DNA of 64,000 nt from JBCBGF01 sp039193455 (GCA_039193455.1 JBCCWO010000008.1:93914-157913), one strand, 5' to 3'. Shown: positions 49,953 to 58,958, counted from the stretch's first letter. Made by a program: numbers and translations. Notes: generated by a model from the letters alone, not told the origin.

Positions 49953-50258
49953 ATGCCACGCAGCGCCAGAGTTTCCTATAAAGACAAGCGCATGTGCTAC
50001 GCACGTGACGCCAAAAACCATTGGTTTGCCGAGCCGTTTGATATGAGTTTGCCCGCTGTCTCCAAACACATTCGTGTTCTGGAAAATGCAGGCCTGATTT
50101 CGCGGGGGCGCGACGCTCAGTTCCGACCGTGCAGGCTCAATATCGACCCGTTGAAGACGGTTGTGGATTGGACCGATCAGTATCGGCACATTTGGGACGT
50201 ACGGTTCGACGCCATGAGTGACATTCTAAAAGCCATGAGGGACGCGGAAGATGAATAA
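49953..50258 (+). pseudogene. ArsR-family regulator with a replaced N-terminus
   Basis: The C-terminal part is a normal ArsR domain (AEPFDMSLPAVSKHIRVLEN, then AGLISRGRDAQF) with the recognition helix. The N-terminal part, which should carry the first helices and the consensus LADPTRRAI, instead reads MPRSARVSYKDKRMCYARDAK. The gene therefore looks truncated and re-joined. A palindrome, TGTA-CAATA-TACA (49940-49952), sits just before the ATG. Some function may remain because the SRPBCC gene overlaps its stop by 8 bases. Confidence 0.55.
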
Positions 50259-50727
50259 CCAACAGTCTTGGGTCGAAATCGAACGCGTTTTTGAAGCGCC
50301 CGTCGCGGATGTCTGGCGCATGTGGACCGAGCCGGAGCTGTTCAAGTCATGGTACGGCCTAAACGGCATGTCCGTTCCGGTGGCAGAAATGGATTTACGG
50401 GTCGGAGGCAAACGTAAGGTCTGCATGGAAATGACCTCGGCCGAGCGCTCAATTTCGATGTGGTTCATCGGTGTCTACAAGGAAATCAACGAACCGACGC
50501 GCCTCGTTTACACCGAAAGCATGTGCAACGAGGATGGAACGCTGATCTCACCACAAGCAATGGGCATGCCCGAGGGTCATCCCGACATAACTGAAGTGAT
50601 CGTCCAACTGTCAGAGGAGGACGGCAGAACGCGGATGAAGATGGTGCATGTCGGCGTTCCTGAGGGAACCGCGGGCGAAGGCGGTTGGAACCAGGCCTTC
50701 GACAAACTCACAAGCCGCCTGGGTTAG
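50251..50727 (+). CDS. SRPBCC (AHSA1-type) domain protein
   Basis: A 158-residue protein with the AHSA1/START-like pattern: IERVFEAPVADVWRMWTEPE, FKSWYGLNGMSVPVAEMDLR and a final NQAFDKLTSRLG helix. ArsR-SRPBCC pairs are common in Rhodobacterales and are thought to bind hydrophobic ligands. Its start overlaps the shortened ArsR gene. Confidence 0.85.
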   Translation: MNNQQSWVEIERVFEAPVADVWRMWTEPELFKSWYGLNGMSVPVAEMDLRVGGKRKVCMEMTSAERSISMWFIGVYKEINEPTRLVYTESMCNEDGTLISPQAMGMPEGHPDITEVIVQLSEEDGRTRMKMVHVGVPEGTAGEGGWNQAFDKLTSRLG

Positions 50728-50760
50728 TCGCAATCGTTCGCTTTGCAGCATCCCACGCTC

Positions 50761-50785
50761 TGGGCTCGAAGCAGACATCCGACGC
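50761..50785. repeat. Dispersed intergenic repeat, copy 2
   Basis: TGGGCTCGAAGCAGACATCC differs by one base in the core from copy 1. A lead of AGCATCCCACGC precedes it. It lies between the SRPBCC gene and the beta-lactamase gene. Confidence 0.55.
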
Positions 50786-50851
50786 CTTCCCTCGAGCTGC
50801 TTGCGTAAGCTTGCTCACGCCGCATTAAACACCGGCATGGAGACGCAGTGA

Positions 50852-51745
50852 GTGAATAAGCCAGGCTTGAGAGTGCTTCCAGTATCAACAAGCGCTACGA
50901 AGAGTGGCGAGACGCAAGTCGGTTCAATCGCGACTCTTACAAAGCTGTGGTTCGTGTTGTCCCTAGCACTGCACACCACTGTTCTCGTGCCTCCCGCATC
51001 AGCTGAGGCAATAGACGTTGGGCATATTGTTGAAGCAAGCGGAAATCAGACTGAGCATACCGCAGTCATAGTCAAACGCCTGTCCGACGGGCAGATATGG
51101 GCAAGCAACTTCGAGCGTGCAGAAAAGCGGTTCTCACCCGCTTCCTCGTCTAAGATCCCGCATACTCTGATTGCACTCGAATACGGTTTGGCAACGCCCA
51201 CTACGGTTTTTCGATGGGATGGAGTTCCGAGAGCTTCACGCGCGTGGAACCAGGATCAGTCTCTGGCGTCGGCCTTCCAGAACTCGGTCGTGTGGGTGTA
51301 TCAGGAGATAGCCCGAATGGCTGGGCCAGAAACCATGTCCAAGGGGTTAGCCAGCCTTGGGTACGGCAACCTAGACACTGGCTCTATCGACCAGCTAACG
51401 ACCTATTGGTTGGACGACACGCTCAAGATATCCGCCACTGAGCAAATCGACTTCCTATCAAGCCTGGCTCAGGAACTGCTGCCGCTGTCAGAGGCAACAT
51501 ACGCCGCGGCAAGGGATATTATGGTGAGCGAACGAAACGCCAGTTGGGTGATGCGCTCCAAAACCGGCTGGCGGCATGGTAAAGAGAGCATGGATGTTGG
51601 TTGGCATGTCGGATGGTTGGAGTGCCTTAGTGAGACATATATCTTTGCCCTGAACATGGACATGCCGGATACAAGGTATCTCTCAAAGCGGACGGAAGTC
51701 ACTTACTCCATTCTCAAAAGCATCGGAGCATTCCATTGCAGCTGA
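50852..51745 (+). CDS. Class D (OXA-type) beta-lactamase
   Basis: The frame has 297 residues from a GTG at 50852; no ATG lies close, so the exact start is uncertain. A signal-like stretch (LWFVLSLALHTTVLVPPASA) ends near 51. All class D motifs are kept: Ser98-x-x-Lys101 (PASSSKIPH), Ser145-Val-Val147, Tyr171-Gly-Asn173, Trp186 in TYWLDDTLKIS, Lys237-Thr-Gly239 and the final VGWHVGWLE. The catalytic Lys should be carbamylated as in OXA enzymes. An intact beta-lactamase is therefore likely. Its spectrum cannot be told from sequence. No integron or transposon flanks it. Confidence 0.9.
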   Translation: MNKPGLRVLPVSTSATKSGETQVGSIATLTKLWFVLSLALHTTVLVPPASAEAIDVGHIVEASGNQTEHTAVIVKRLSDGQIWASNFERAEKRFSPASSSKIPHTLIALEYGLATPTTVFRWDGVPRASRAWNQDQSLASAFQNSVVWVYQEIARMAGPETMSKGLASLGYGNLDTGSIDQLTTYWLDDTLKISATEQIDFLSSLAQELLPLSEATYAAARDIMVSERNASWVMRSKTGWRHGKESMDVGWHVGWLECLSETYIFALNMDMPDTRYLSKRTEVTYSILKSIGAFHCS

Positions 51746-51830
51746 TGATTAATGAGCAGTTGGTTGGCACTCTGCCCGCGACGGAAGTCGCAGATGACCG
51801 CGTAAATCGCCTATGATGAGGGGTCACAAA

Positions 51831-52469
51831 ATGAAAAAGACTACCGTCCTTTTAACGTCGTTACTCGTTGCGCTCTTGGCCTTCTACGCGTGGCATACAC
51901 CCTTGAGAGGCCCTTTGACCGATGCCGATGTCGACGCCTTCATAGCGACGCAAGCCGAAACTGTGGGCACGACATGGACCGATGAAAGCGCGTTCGAGGC
52001 TTTTCTACGAAGCGATGACGGTCGCCCTTTTGTAATGATCAATCTCATGGAGTATCGCAAAACCGCAGAGTACCCTGAGGGGTACGTGATGGATGCAGAT
52101 ATGACCGGAGTGGAGGCGGGAGCGCTCTATGGCCAGTCTGTCGTGTTGCAGCTCTTGATGCGGGGAAGCTACCCGGTGGCGCGAGCAGAACGACACAACA
52201 CAATCATTAACTCCGTGGGCCAGACTGCCGGGGAATTTGAGTCGTTTGCAATGGTTCGCTACCGCAGCCGGAGAGACTTAATTGATATGCTCAGCAGCGA
52301 TGCTTTCCAGTCTGCCGAAGTTCACAAATGGGCCTCGCTGGAAAACACCCTCGTCGCACCATCCAGAAACTCGGTTTCATTCAGCTTCGTTCCATTTGTT
52401 CCCCTTTTTCTGCTTGTAGGCATTGGCGTGGCCTTGGGCATGTTGCTTCGCGGAAGGCAGGGAATTTAA
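51831..52469 (+). CDS. Membrane protein with an ABM-like domain between two helices
   Basis: A 212-residue protein from the ATG at 51831. A start helix (TVLLTSLLVALLAFYA) and a closing helix (FVPLFLLVGIGVALGMLLRG) flank a soluble part. That part has FVMINLMEYRKTAEYPEGYV and ALYGQSVVLQLLMRGSYPVA, which resemble a ferredoxin-like ABM/DUF1330-type dimer domain. The function is unknown. It stands alone, after the beta-lactamase gene. Confidence 0.7.
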   Translation: MKKTTVLLTSLLVALLAFYAWHTPLRGPLTDADVDAFIATQAETVGTTWTDESAFEAFLRSDDGRPFVMINLMEYRKTAEYPEGYVMDADMTGVEAGALYGQSVVLQLLMRGSYPVARAERHNTIINSVGQTAGEFESFAMVRYRSRRDLIDMLSSDAFQSAEVHKWASLENTLVAPSRNSVSFSFVPFVPLFLLVGIGVALGMLLRGRQGI

Positions 52470-52570
52470 GAGTGTCCAGTCGCTTACAGCTAGTGAAGTG
52501 AGCAACGGCGATGGGCTAGCGCTAAAGGCTGAGGACAGGCAGTGACCCAGATAGCATCACAAGGCCTTAC

Positions 52571-52777
52571 ATGAACGAAAAACCAGAACCAGCCATCTAC
52601 GCTCTCGCGCTGATGGCTCACCAATACCTAGAAACGGACGGCGGCGAACTTGACCACCTCGGCATGTCTGCCGGAGAGCGCGCGGTTGACGTACTTGTGG
52701 ATCATGGCTTCGTGAACCCACATGGACGTGGCGGTTCCTGGACCGAGCTAGGTCGCAAGACTCTGAAACTTGCTTGA
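52571..52777 (+). CDS. Small protein with a winged-helix-like core
   Basis: A 68-residue protein, not recognised. The segment GMSAGERAVDVLVDHGFVNP and the end LGRKTLKLA have the form of a small winged helix, but no motif is decisive. A GGCC-type sequence rather than a clear ribosome site precedes the ATG. It is called from codon use and isolation only. Confidence 0.45.
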   Translation: MNEKPEPAIYALALMAHQYLETDGGELDHLGMSAGERAVDVLVDHGFVNPHGRGGSWTELGRKTLKLA

Positions 52778-52938
52778 AACCAAGAACTGCGTATGCGGTG
52801 AAATGCAGGAAAGCGTATAAAGTTGCCCTTGAGCAGTGTGCCGCGAACGTCTGTTGTCTTCCGGACTTCGAACTTGATCTAAACCGGAGAGCCTGCGACG
52901 GTCGCTAGCCACCAACTTTGCTGGACTAGAGACTACAG

Positions 52939-54090
52939 ATGGACCGCAGAGCATTCTCCCGCGCTACGGCGGCATCACTCCTTTGCGCTCCGACGCTTCT
53001 CCATTCCAGCCCGCCGGCACATGTAACGGTCATTGGTGCAGGTAGCGCAGGGTTGACCGCCGCATATCACCTTGAGAAAGCCGGTATAGACGTTCAGGTT
53101 CTAGAGGCGGCCTCTGGGTGGGGTGGCCGCGTCAAACGTTTGTCCGGTTTTTCAGATGTTCCGTTGGACCTTGGTGCCGAGTGGATACATGACGCGCCAA
53201 CCATCTTGGGGCGGATCATCGGTGAAGGCGAAACGGATCTTAGCGTTCAGACAATCGCCTACAACCCGCAGACATTCCAGCTTTGGGACAATGGTAGGTT
53301 GAAGGACTTCAACCTCCTCAGACATGCGTATGAGGAGGTCAAATTTCTCGACACCACTTGGTACGGGTTCTTTGAGAGGTTTGTTCTTCCACGTATAGGC
53401 GAGAAGGTTGAGTTCAGGGCTGCCGCCAAACACGTCAGCTCAAGCGGGGCTGGTGTTTCCGTTCATTTAGTCGATGGCCGCACACTAGAGACTGACAAAG
53501 TCATCGTGACAGTGCCACTTTCTGTACTGCAGCGCGGTCAGGTGTCTTTCTCCTATGGTCTGACGCCACCCCACCTTGCGGAACTACAAAACATAGACTT
53601 CGGGAGCGGCTTCAAGGTCTTCATGAAGTTTAGCGAACGCTTTTATCCTGACATACTGCTTGAAGGATCACGGATGAGCGTTCTGGCCGATACATGGTCA
53701 TCTAAACTCTACTATGATGCCGTCCTTGGAAAGCCGACCCGTCAGAACATCCTAGGCTTGTTCACCGTTTCGGATGGCGCTTTACCTCGCGCAGGAATGG
53801 ATGACCAATCGCTGATCGACGACGTTTTGTCCGAGCTAACAAGTATTTTTGGGAGCGTCGCCCGGCGCGCATATGTCGATGGTGTTGTCCAAAACTGGGC
53901 CCAAGAGCCCCACATTAGGGGCAGCTATTCGATGACGAACCATAGCGACTTGAGCATCAATGAAATCCTTGCCCCGATTGACGGATGCGTCTTCTTTGCG
54001 GGAGAAGCGCTTGGAGAAGACGCACAATCGACGGTTCAAGGCGCTGCGTTTTCGGCAATCCACGCCGTCGACGAGCTAATGGCAAATTGA
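52939..54090 (+). CDS. Flavin-containing amine oxidase
   Basis: A 383-residue protein. A Tat-like start (MDRRAFSRATAASLLC) is followed by the FAD Rossmann motif VIGAGSAGLTAAYHLEKAGI and the conserved GGRVKRLSGF block with DLGAEWIHDAP. The C-terminal GCVFFAGEALGEDAQSTVQG closes the FAD site of monoamine oxidase-type enzymes. It oxidises an amine of unknown nature, perhaps in the periplasm. The length, about 380, is short for the family. Confidence 0.87.
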   Translation: MDRRAFSRATAASLLCAPTLLHSSPPAHVTVIGAGSAGLTAAYHLEKAGIDVQVLEAASGWGGRVKRLSGFSDVPLDLGAEWIHDAPTILGRIIGEGETDLSVQTIAYNPQTFQLWDNGRLKDFNLLRHAYEEVKFLDTTWYGFFERFVLPRIGEKVEFRAAAKHVSSSGAGVSVHLVDGRTLETDKVIVTVPLSVLQRGQVSFSYGLTPPHLAELQNIDFGSGFKVFMKFSERFYPDILLEGSRMSVLADTWSSKLYYDAVLGKPTRQNILGLFTVSDGALPRAGMDDQSLIDDVLSELTSIFGSVARRAYVDGVVQNWAQEPHIRGSYSMTNHSDLSINEILAPIDGCVFFAGEALGEDAQSTVQGAAFSAIHAVDELMAN

Positions 54091-54171
54091 AATCCGTCAA
54101 AGTATTCGTTCGTTTGCGCCGCTGGTTTGGACTTTAACGGACACGCGTGCACTTCGCAGCGTTTGTCATGT

Positions 54172-54196
54172 TGGGCTCCAAGCGGTCATCCGGCGC
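54172..54196. repeat. Dispersed intergenic repeat, copy 3
   Basis: TGGGCTCCAAGCGGTCATCC is the closest variant of the core with GCGG in place of GCAG. It is preceded by CGCAGCGTTTGTCATG. It lies between the amine oxidase and the convergent ACT gene. Confidence 0.5.
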
Positions 54197-54335
54197 TTTC
54201 GATCTGATGACCTCTCTGCGGGAAGCAATTGCCATTGAGGCCCATCCAAACGCGCATTGGCGGGATGCGCGAAGACCGCGCGTGTTGCGTTATGGCAGAT
54301 AGTGTCCAGTCCCCCAACCGGACAACCTGAGCAAG

Positions 54336-54893
54336 CTATCGGCCGATCGTCACTTCGGCCACCCGTTTCGACGTCTGAACGCTTTGCAGCCGCCTCAGCA
54401 CACCCAGGGCCTGCGAAGCCATTTCATATGGGACCAGTAGGTGATCGTGCCTTGCCCCGGCAACGATGTTGCAAGGAATTTTGGCGGCCGCGAGATCGAC
54501 ACTGACGCGTGCGACCAGACCAACCGCCTCGAGCGCGGAATGGACCCGCAGCGTAATCCAGGCGGCTTTGAAGAGCGGGACAAGCCCCGCCTCCCTCGCC
54601 TCCCGTTCTGTCAGAACGACCGTTTGGCCTTCACGTTCCCGGACCGAAAAGACAACGTTACGGGGCATCGGCTTACCCTCGGGAAGTTCCGCATAGACCC
54701 AGACCCCGGGCTCCTGAATTGCATCGAGGCTGGACAACAGCTGGTCAAGATCGACAACAGGGGCGCTTGGCAGGGAACACTGCGTTTGCGCGTGCGCCTT
54801 GCCCGCCGAAGGATCTTCCCCACGGCAATCGTGTTGCACGACTGGTGTCGCGGATTCTGCCTCAACGACATTGGCGGGGCCTTGTGTAGTCAT
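54336..54893 (-). CDS. ACT-domain protein
   Basis: A 185-residue protein whose C-terminal 140 residues match ACT-like (ACT_3/ACT_7-type) domains: DLDQLLSSLDAIQEPGVWVY, FSVREREGQTVVLTEREA and AWITLRVHSALEAVGLVARV. An N-terminal tail of about 45 residues is not conserved and could be trimmed by a later start. ACT domains sense amino acids, but this type has no attached enzyme. It is monocistronic and convergent with the amine oxidase. Confidence 0.75.
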   Translation of the reverse strand: MTTQGPANVVEAESATPVVQHDCRGEDPSAGKAHAQTQCSLPSAPVVDLDQLLSSLDAIQEPGVWVYAELPEGKPMPRNVVFSVREREGQTVVLTEREAREAGLVPLFKAAWITLRVHSALEAVGLVARVSVDLAAAKIPCNIVAGARHDHLLVPYEMASQALGVLRRLQSVQTSKRVAEVTIGR

Positions 54894-55047
54894 GCCGGAA
54901 ACCTTTCACTCGTTATCTGCGTCTAACTTTCAGGGTCTTTAGCCAATTCCTTTACGCGCGCAAAATCCTCCGTTTGAACTAAATTCGGACGAATTGGTGA
55001 ACTAGTACATCGGGCAGCTGCCACCGCGACGAGCCAAGCCTGCCCTG

Positions 55048-56484
55048 ATGATGCACCCTCGATCACCATTGACGCCACGGGAGAACGAAATCGCGTTGGC
55101 CTTTGCCAAGGGGGCGAACTACAAGCAGATTGCGCGAGATCTGTCGGTTGCGCCGACGACCATCAGGGCGCATCTTCGCTCCGTTTATCAAAAGCTTGGC
55201 GTGTCGACGAAGGTCGCCCTGTCGCAGGCCCTTCACGACCGGATGCACCCGGAGAAGAAGGGTGAAAGCGACGTTCCCGGGGAGGATGATCCGTCCGAAG
55301 CGCTTCTGGAGCCGGAAAAATCCACCAGGCTCGCCGTGCGCAAATTCACCATCGACGGCGATTCGGCCGCAGATATCGCGCTTGCGACCGGTATCACGGA
55401 AGACATCGTTTCCGAGCTGTCCAGGTTTCACAGACTGACCGTCTTTCCCATGTCGGCCTCGGAACGGTTCTTCGACGAATTCGACATGGGCGCTGGCCCA
55501 ACGATTGGATGCGTCCACTTTGCCATTGACGGAAGCATTCGACGGCAGGGCGATACGATACGTGTTGCCGTACACCTGATCGATCTTGAAGATGCGGGCC
55601 AGGTTTGGGCGGACAAGTTCGATGCCGAGGCCGACAATTTGTTCGCCATTCAGGATGAAATCGCGGTGCGGATCGCAGGAACGGTGTTTGGCAGGACGGA
55701 AGAGGTTCGAGCTATTCGTGCCCGAAGACGGCCCCCCAATTCGCTTGCGGCCTATGAATGCGTGCTCAAGGGGAAGTACCTCGAGGTCGGTGATCCGATC
55801 TCCGAGAAGGAAGCGAGGGAACTATTCGAGCGCGCCATCGAACTTGATCCCGACTACGCTCTCGCCCACTCAAAGCTCGCGCAACTGACAATGCTGCAAT
55901 GGGATCGCAACCTCGATGCCGACCCCGGTCTCAGTGACCGCGCACTGGAGCTGGCGCGCCGCGGCGCGGCGCTCGACAACAGCGACCCCTACGCACAATA
56001 CGTCCTAGGTTTCGTGCATCTCTTCCGAAAGTCGTACGATCTGACCGAGGAGTACATAGCCCGGGCCATGAAACTCAGCCGGAACGATGCCGAACTGGTT
56101 GCCTTAATCGGGCTTCTGCAAGCGTTTCTGGGACAGGGCGCTCAAGCCCTTTCTCACCTTGAGCGCGCGCGCTTTCTGAACCCGTACTTCGAGCCGAGCT
56201 GGAGCTGGAACGCAGCCGGCCTTGCCCACTTCGTCGCCGGAAACTACCGGGAGGCCGTACTTGCCTTCGAACGATCCGTGAACCAGCCTGTGTGGGTTTG
56301 CGTCTATCTCGCGGCCTGTGAGGCTCTGGAAGGAAATGCGACGAGTGCCGCGCGCTACAGGGACCAGGTTCTGGAACAGAACCCTGATTTCGCTGTAACG
56401 AAATTCGTCGAGAGAGAACCGCTGGCCAGGGCGACCGACAAGGCAAAGCTGAAACAGGGGCTGGTCATGGCGGGCGCCCGATAG
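55048..56484 (+). CDS. LuxR-type HTH fused to TolB-like and TPR domains
   Basis: A 478-residue protein. Residues 1-65 are a GerE/LuxR HTH (LTPRENEIALAFAKGANYKQ, IRAHLRSVYQKLGVSTK). Residues 90-230 resemble the TolB-like domain of adenylate cyclase-linked proteins (LAVRKFTIDGDSAADIALAT, HRLTVFPMSASERF). From about 230 a TPR array follows (AARELFERAIELDPDYALAH-like). CadC-type fusions of this kind respond to environmental signals, but a membrane helix is absent, so it is cytoplasmic. No target is known. Confidence 0.82.
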   Translation: MMHPRSPLTPRENEIALAFAKGANYKQIARDLSVAPTTIRAHLRSVYQKLGVSTKVALSQALHDRMHPEKKGESDVPGEDDPSEALLEPEKSTRLAVRKFTIDGDSAADIALATGITEDIVSELSRFHRLTVFPMSASERFFDEFDMGAGPTIGCVHFAIDGSIRRQGDTIRVAVHLIDLEDAGQVWADKFDAEADNLFAIQDEIAVRIAGTVFGRTEEVRAIRARRRPPNSLAAYECVLKGKYLEVGDPISEKEARELFERAIELDPDYALAHSKLAQLTMLQWDRNLDADPGLSDRALELARRGAALDNSDPYAQYVLGFVHLFRKSYDLTEEYIARAMKLSRNDAELVALIGLLQAFLGQGAQALSHLERARFLNPYFEPSWSWNAAGLAHFVAGNYREAVLAFERSVNQPVWVCVYLAACEALEGNATSAARYRDQVLEQNPDFAVTKFVEREPLARATDKAKLKQGLVMAGAR

Positions 56485-56569
56485 GTTTCTGTTCCGTCGA
56501 AAACCGATCCTACCTAGGTCCCCTTTTGTATCATTGCTGCGTCTGCTCCGGGCTCACTACGCCCTTCGC

Positions 56570-56640
56570 CGCTGTTGCTGCGTCTAAGTAGCGGCTCAAG
56601 GTTGGCTATGCGGACAAAGCAGACGTTTTCATATGAACTC
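56570..56640. repeat. Dispersed intergenic repeat, variant copy
   Basis: GCGGACAAAGCAGACGTTTT (56610-56629) resembles GCGGGACAAAGCGGACGTTC near 60825 and is preceded by a GGGCTC box near 56578. It belongs to the same family by position and core, but the match is less exact than for copies 1-4. Confidence 0.35.
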
Positions 56641-56669
56641 CGAGTGACCGCTTACGGGTAGTGGCGCTT

Positions 56670-57035
56670 CTAATCAGCCGTCAGTTCCAAAGTGCTGGCC
56701 ATCACCCGTGGCTCACGCACCCAAGAAATCCAGCTCTGAGCGCCTTGTGCGGTCAGTTTGGCAATATAGGCGTCATTGACCGCCGGATTGATGCTTTCAA
56801 GATCATCTGGTGTTCCGCCAAGAACATCCACCACATCGCCGTCAAGGCTGACCTGGCCAACGGGATCGGCCAGGAAGGCGGAATGCCAGGATGGTTCACC
56901 AAAGGAGTACCGACGACAGAAGACACGCTCACCGACCGTCACGAATGACGTGTCGATAAAGCGATGCGTCGTGCCAGCTCTGATCTTGTGGGATCGAGAG
57001 GCACGTACGCGATCAGCTAATGTGCCTGCGCTCAT
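56670..57035 (-). CDS. DUF2255-like small protein
   Basis: A 121-residue protein. The order RASRSHKIRAGTTHRFIDTS, FCRRYSFGEPSWHSAF and LTAQGAQSWISWV recalls DUF2255 proteins, which are small beta-rich domains of unknown role. The start overlaps the stop of the upstream hydrolase by 4 bases (ATGA), so it is the last gene of the hydrolase operon. The similarity is moderate. Confidence 0.6.
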   Translation of the reverse strand: MSAGTLADRVRASRSHKIRAGTTHRFIDTSFVTVGERVFCRRYSFGEPSWHSAFLADPVGQVSLDGDVVDVLGGTPDDLESINPAVNDAYIAKLTAQGAQSWISWVREPRVMASTLELTAD

Positions 57036-57988
57036 GCGGCCGCCGCGCCGCCATGCTTCTTAAAGAATGCGTCCATGGCTTCGACCGCTTGGGCGATATG
57101 ATCTTGATTGTCATAGAGCGACACATGGGTCGCGCCTTCAATCAGCTTCATCTCTTTCGGGTCGGAGGCTTGTTCAAAAAACGCTTTAGTGAGTGGGCCA
57201 GTATCGCCCGGACTCATCGCATTCGTGCCTGTGATCCCAATAAACGGCGTATAGAGCACAGGCGCGTAGGCCAGTGCGTCGGTGAGCATCTGGCTCATGA
57301 TCATGAAGGCGGGCGACATGTAGCTGAAGCGCGGATAGGTTTCCTTCCCTGCACGCGGCGTCATGTAGTAGTCGAAGCCTTCGGCGCGTGCCGTGCCTGG
57401 CTCAAGGGTGGACGGGTGAACGCCTTCGTAGCCAAGCCCATCCACGTAATCGACCTCGCCGGTCTCATAGGCTTTTTGACGAGCTGCGTTCTGCATCGAC
57501 AGAAGACCCATGATCGTGTCGCGGTCCATGGTGTCAAAGAAGCTCGATTTGTTGCTGAGCATCCCGACAACAGAGGCAATCGCCTTCATCCGTTTATCGG
57601 TGACCGCAGCGAGCGCCATGTATCCACCGGAGGCGCAGACGCCTAGGCCGAACATGTTCTCGCGGTCCACGAAGGGAAGCGTGCCCATATAGCTCACCGC
57701 ATCCCAGATGGTCCGCACCTTGGTGTAGCCATTCTCGAAATACTTGATGTCGCCTTCACTCTCTCCATAGCCGATATGATCGAAGACCAGGACGACATAG
57801 CCACGCTCAGCCAAGTGACGGCCGTAATGCGATCCGGCCATCTCTTTGATCTGATTGAAGGGCGGCGAGTAGATGATAGCGGGATATGATCCCGATTCAG
57901 AGAAGCCTTCCGGCGTGTAGAGGTGACCAGCCAGGTTGAAGCCTGCACTTTTGAAGGTCACATCGTTCTTTCCTGATACAATAGCCAT
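57032..57988 (-). CDS. Alpha/beta hydrolase, catalytically complete
   Basis: A 318-residue protein of the DltE/S15-like alpha/beta hydrolase group. The nucleophile elbow is LGVCASGGYM, with Ser120 in the catalytic position. The His of the triad is in the EGATHVSLYD segment. No signal peptide is seen, so it is cytoplasmic. It is paired with the paralogue at 58004 (15 bases upstream) and a DUF2255 gene. The substrate, an ester or peptide bond, is unknown. Confidence 0.87.
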   Translation of the reverse strand: MAIVSGKNDVTFKSAGFNLAGHLYTPEGFSESGSYPAIIYSPPFNQIKEMAGSHYGRHLAERGYVVLVFDHIGYGESEGDIKYFENGYTKVRTIWDAVSYMGTLPFVDRENMFGLGVCASGGYMALAAVTDKRMKAIASVVGMLSNKSSFFDTMDRDTIMGLLSMQNAARQKAYETGEVDYVDGLGYEGVHPSTLEPGTARAEGFDYYMTPRAGKETYPRFSYMSPAFMIMSQMLTDALAYAPVLYTPFIGITGTNAMSPGDTGPLTKAFFEQASDPKEMKLIEGATHVSLYDNQDHIAQAVEAMDAFFKKHGGAAAA

Positions 57989-58003
57989 GATGGTCCCCCG
58001 CTC

Positions 58004-58918
58004 TTAAGCCGAGTGTTTCTCAAAGAAGCCGGTGGCTGCGTCGCAGACCTCGGACGCCGCATCCTGGTACAGGTCCACATGGTCCTTGCCTGGAATGATC
58101 ACGTATTCCTTGGGATCGGTGCAGACGTCGAAGAATGCCTTGGTGAGCGGCGCAAGATCAGCGAACTCTCCCACGATCCCCATGTATGGGGTTTCGAGAT
58201 ACGGGCCGAAGGACACGGCGTGGTTGCCCCATTCGTACTCGGCTGAGTTTGCCGGGATCACCGACGAATAGCGCGGATGCGGCGGCACATCGCCGTTGTA
58301 ATACTCTTGGCCTTTGCGCGCAGTGCTGTGTTCCGGTTGATCCGATGCATCACCCTTCGGGAAGTAATCGAACGTCGCCATCTCACCCGTCTCGAAATAC
58401 GCTTGCCGGGCTTCGTTGGCAGCAAGGTAGTAATCATGGCGCTGTTCCGGCGTCATGAAGTTGCGCATGAAGACAAAGCTGTCGAGCATGCCCGATCCGG
58501 TCGCAATTGCCTTGAGGCGTTTGTCCGTCACGGCAACTTGCACCATCTGCTGCGAGCCAACGCAGAGACCCAGGCCGAACACCTTGTTCCGATCTACGAA
58601 GCTGTGGCTGCGTAGAAAGGAGATCGCATCGCGCAGTGCTTCGGTTCCAAAATGGATGGCAATTGGCTGTTGCAGCGGGCCTTCGCTCTCACCGAAACCG
58701 ATCCGGTCAAAGACCAAGAAAACATAACCGCGCTTGGAAAACTCAGCGCCATAGACCGCGCCGGACATCTCTTTGACCGAGGTGCCGGGGGAAGTAAAAA
58801 CGACCGCCGGATAAGATTTTGCAGGGTCGAAGTCGTCAGGGGTGTAGAGATGGGCTGCAATCTTGTAGCCCATGCTATGGAAGGTCACGCTGTTGCGTCC
58901 GGATTGAATGTCGCTCAT
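58004..58918 (-). CDS. Alpha/beta hydrolase paralogue with a shifted Ser
   Basis: A 304-residue protein, clearly a paralogue of the gene at 57032 (shared block VTDKRLKAI and flanking positions). At the elbow, residues read LGLCVGSQQM, so the position of the catalytic Ser is Gly121 and a Ser lies one place later. The triad His is kept (PGKDHVDLY). The enzyme may be inactive or use a shifted nucleophile. It is the first gene of the operon, behind two TetR-type operators. Confidence 0.85.
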   Translation of the reverse strand: MSDIQSGRNSVTFHSMGYKIAAHLYTPDDFDPAKSYPAVVFTSPGTSVKEMSGAVYGAEFSKRGYVFLVFDRIGFGESEGPLQQPIAIHFGTEALRDAISFLRSHSFVDRNKVFGLGLCVGSQQMVQVAVTDKRLKAIATGSGMLDSFVFMRNFMTPEQRHDYYLAANEARQAYFETGEMATFDYFPKGDASDQPEHSTARKGQEYYNGDVPPHPRYSSVIPANSAEYEWGNHAVSFGPYLETPYMGIVGEFADLAPLTKAFFDVCTDPKEYVIIPGKDHVDLYQDAASEVCDAATGFFEKHSA

Positions 58919-58941
58919 GGGGCTGCCCTCAGGTTGAAAAA

Positions 58942-58958
58942 GTAAACTTTCGGTGTAC
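58942..58958. promoter_or_regulatory. TetR operator, proximal to the hydrolase operon
   Basis: GTAAAC-TTTCG-GTGTAC is an inverted repeat with one mismatch between arms. It lies 24 bases before the hydrolase ATG and 39 bases from the second site. Confidence 0.6.
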
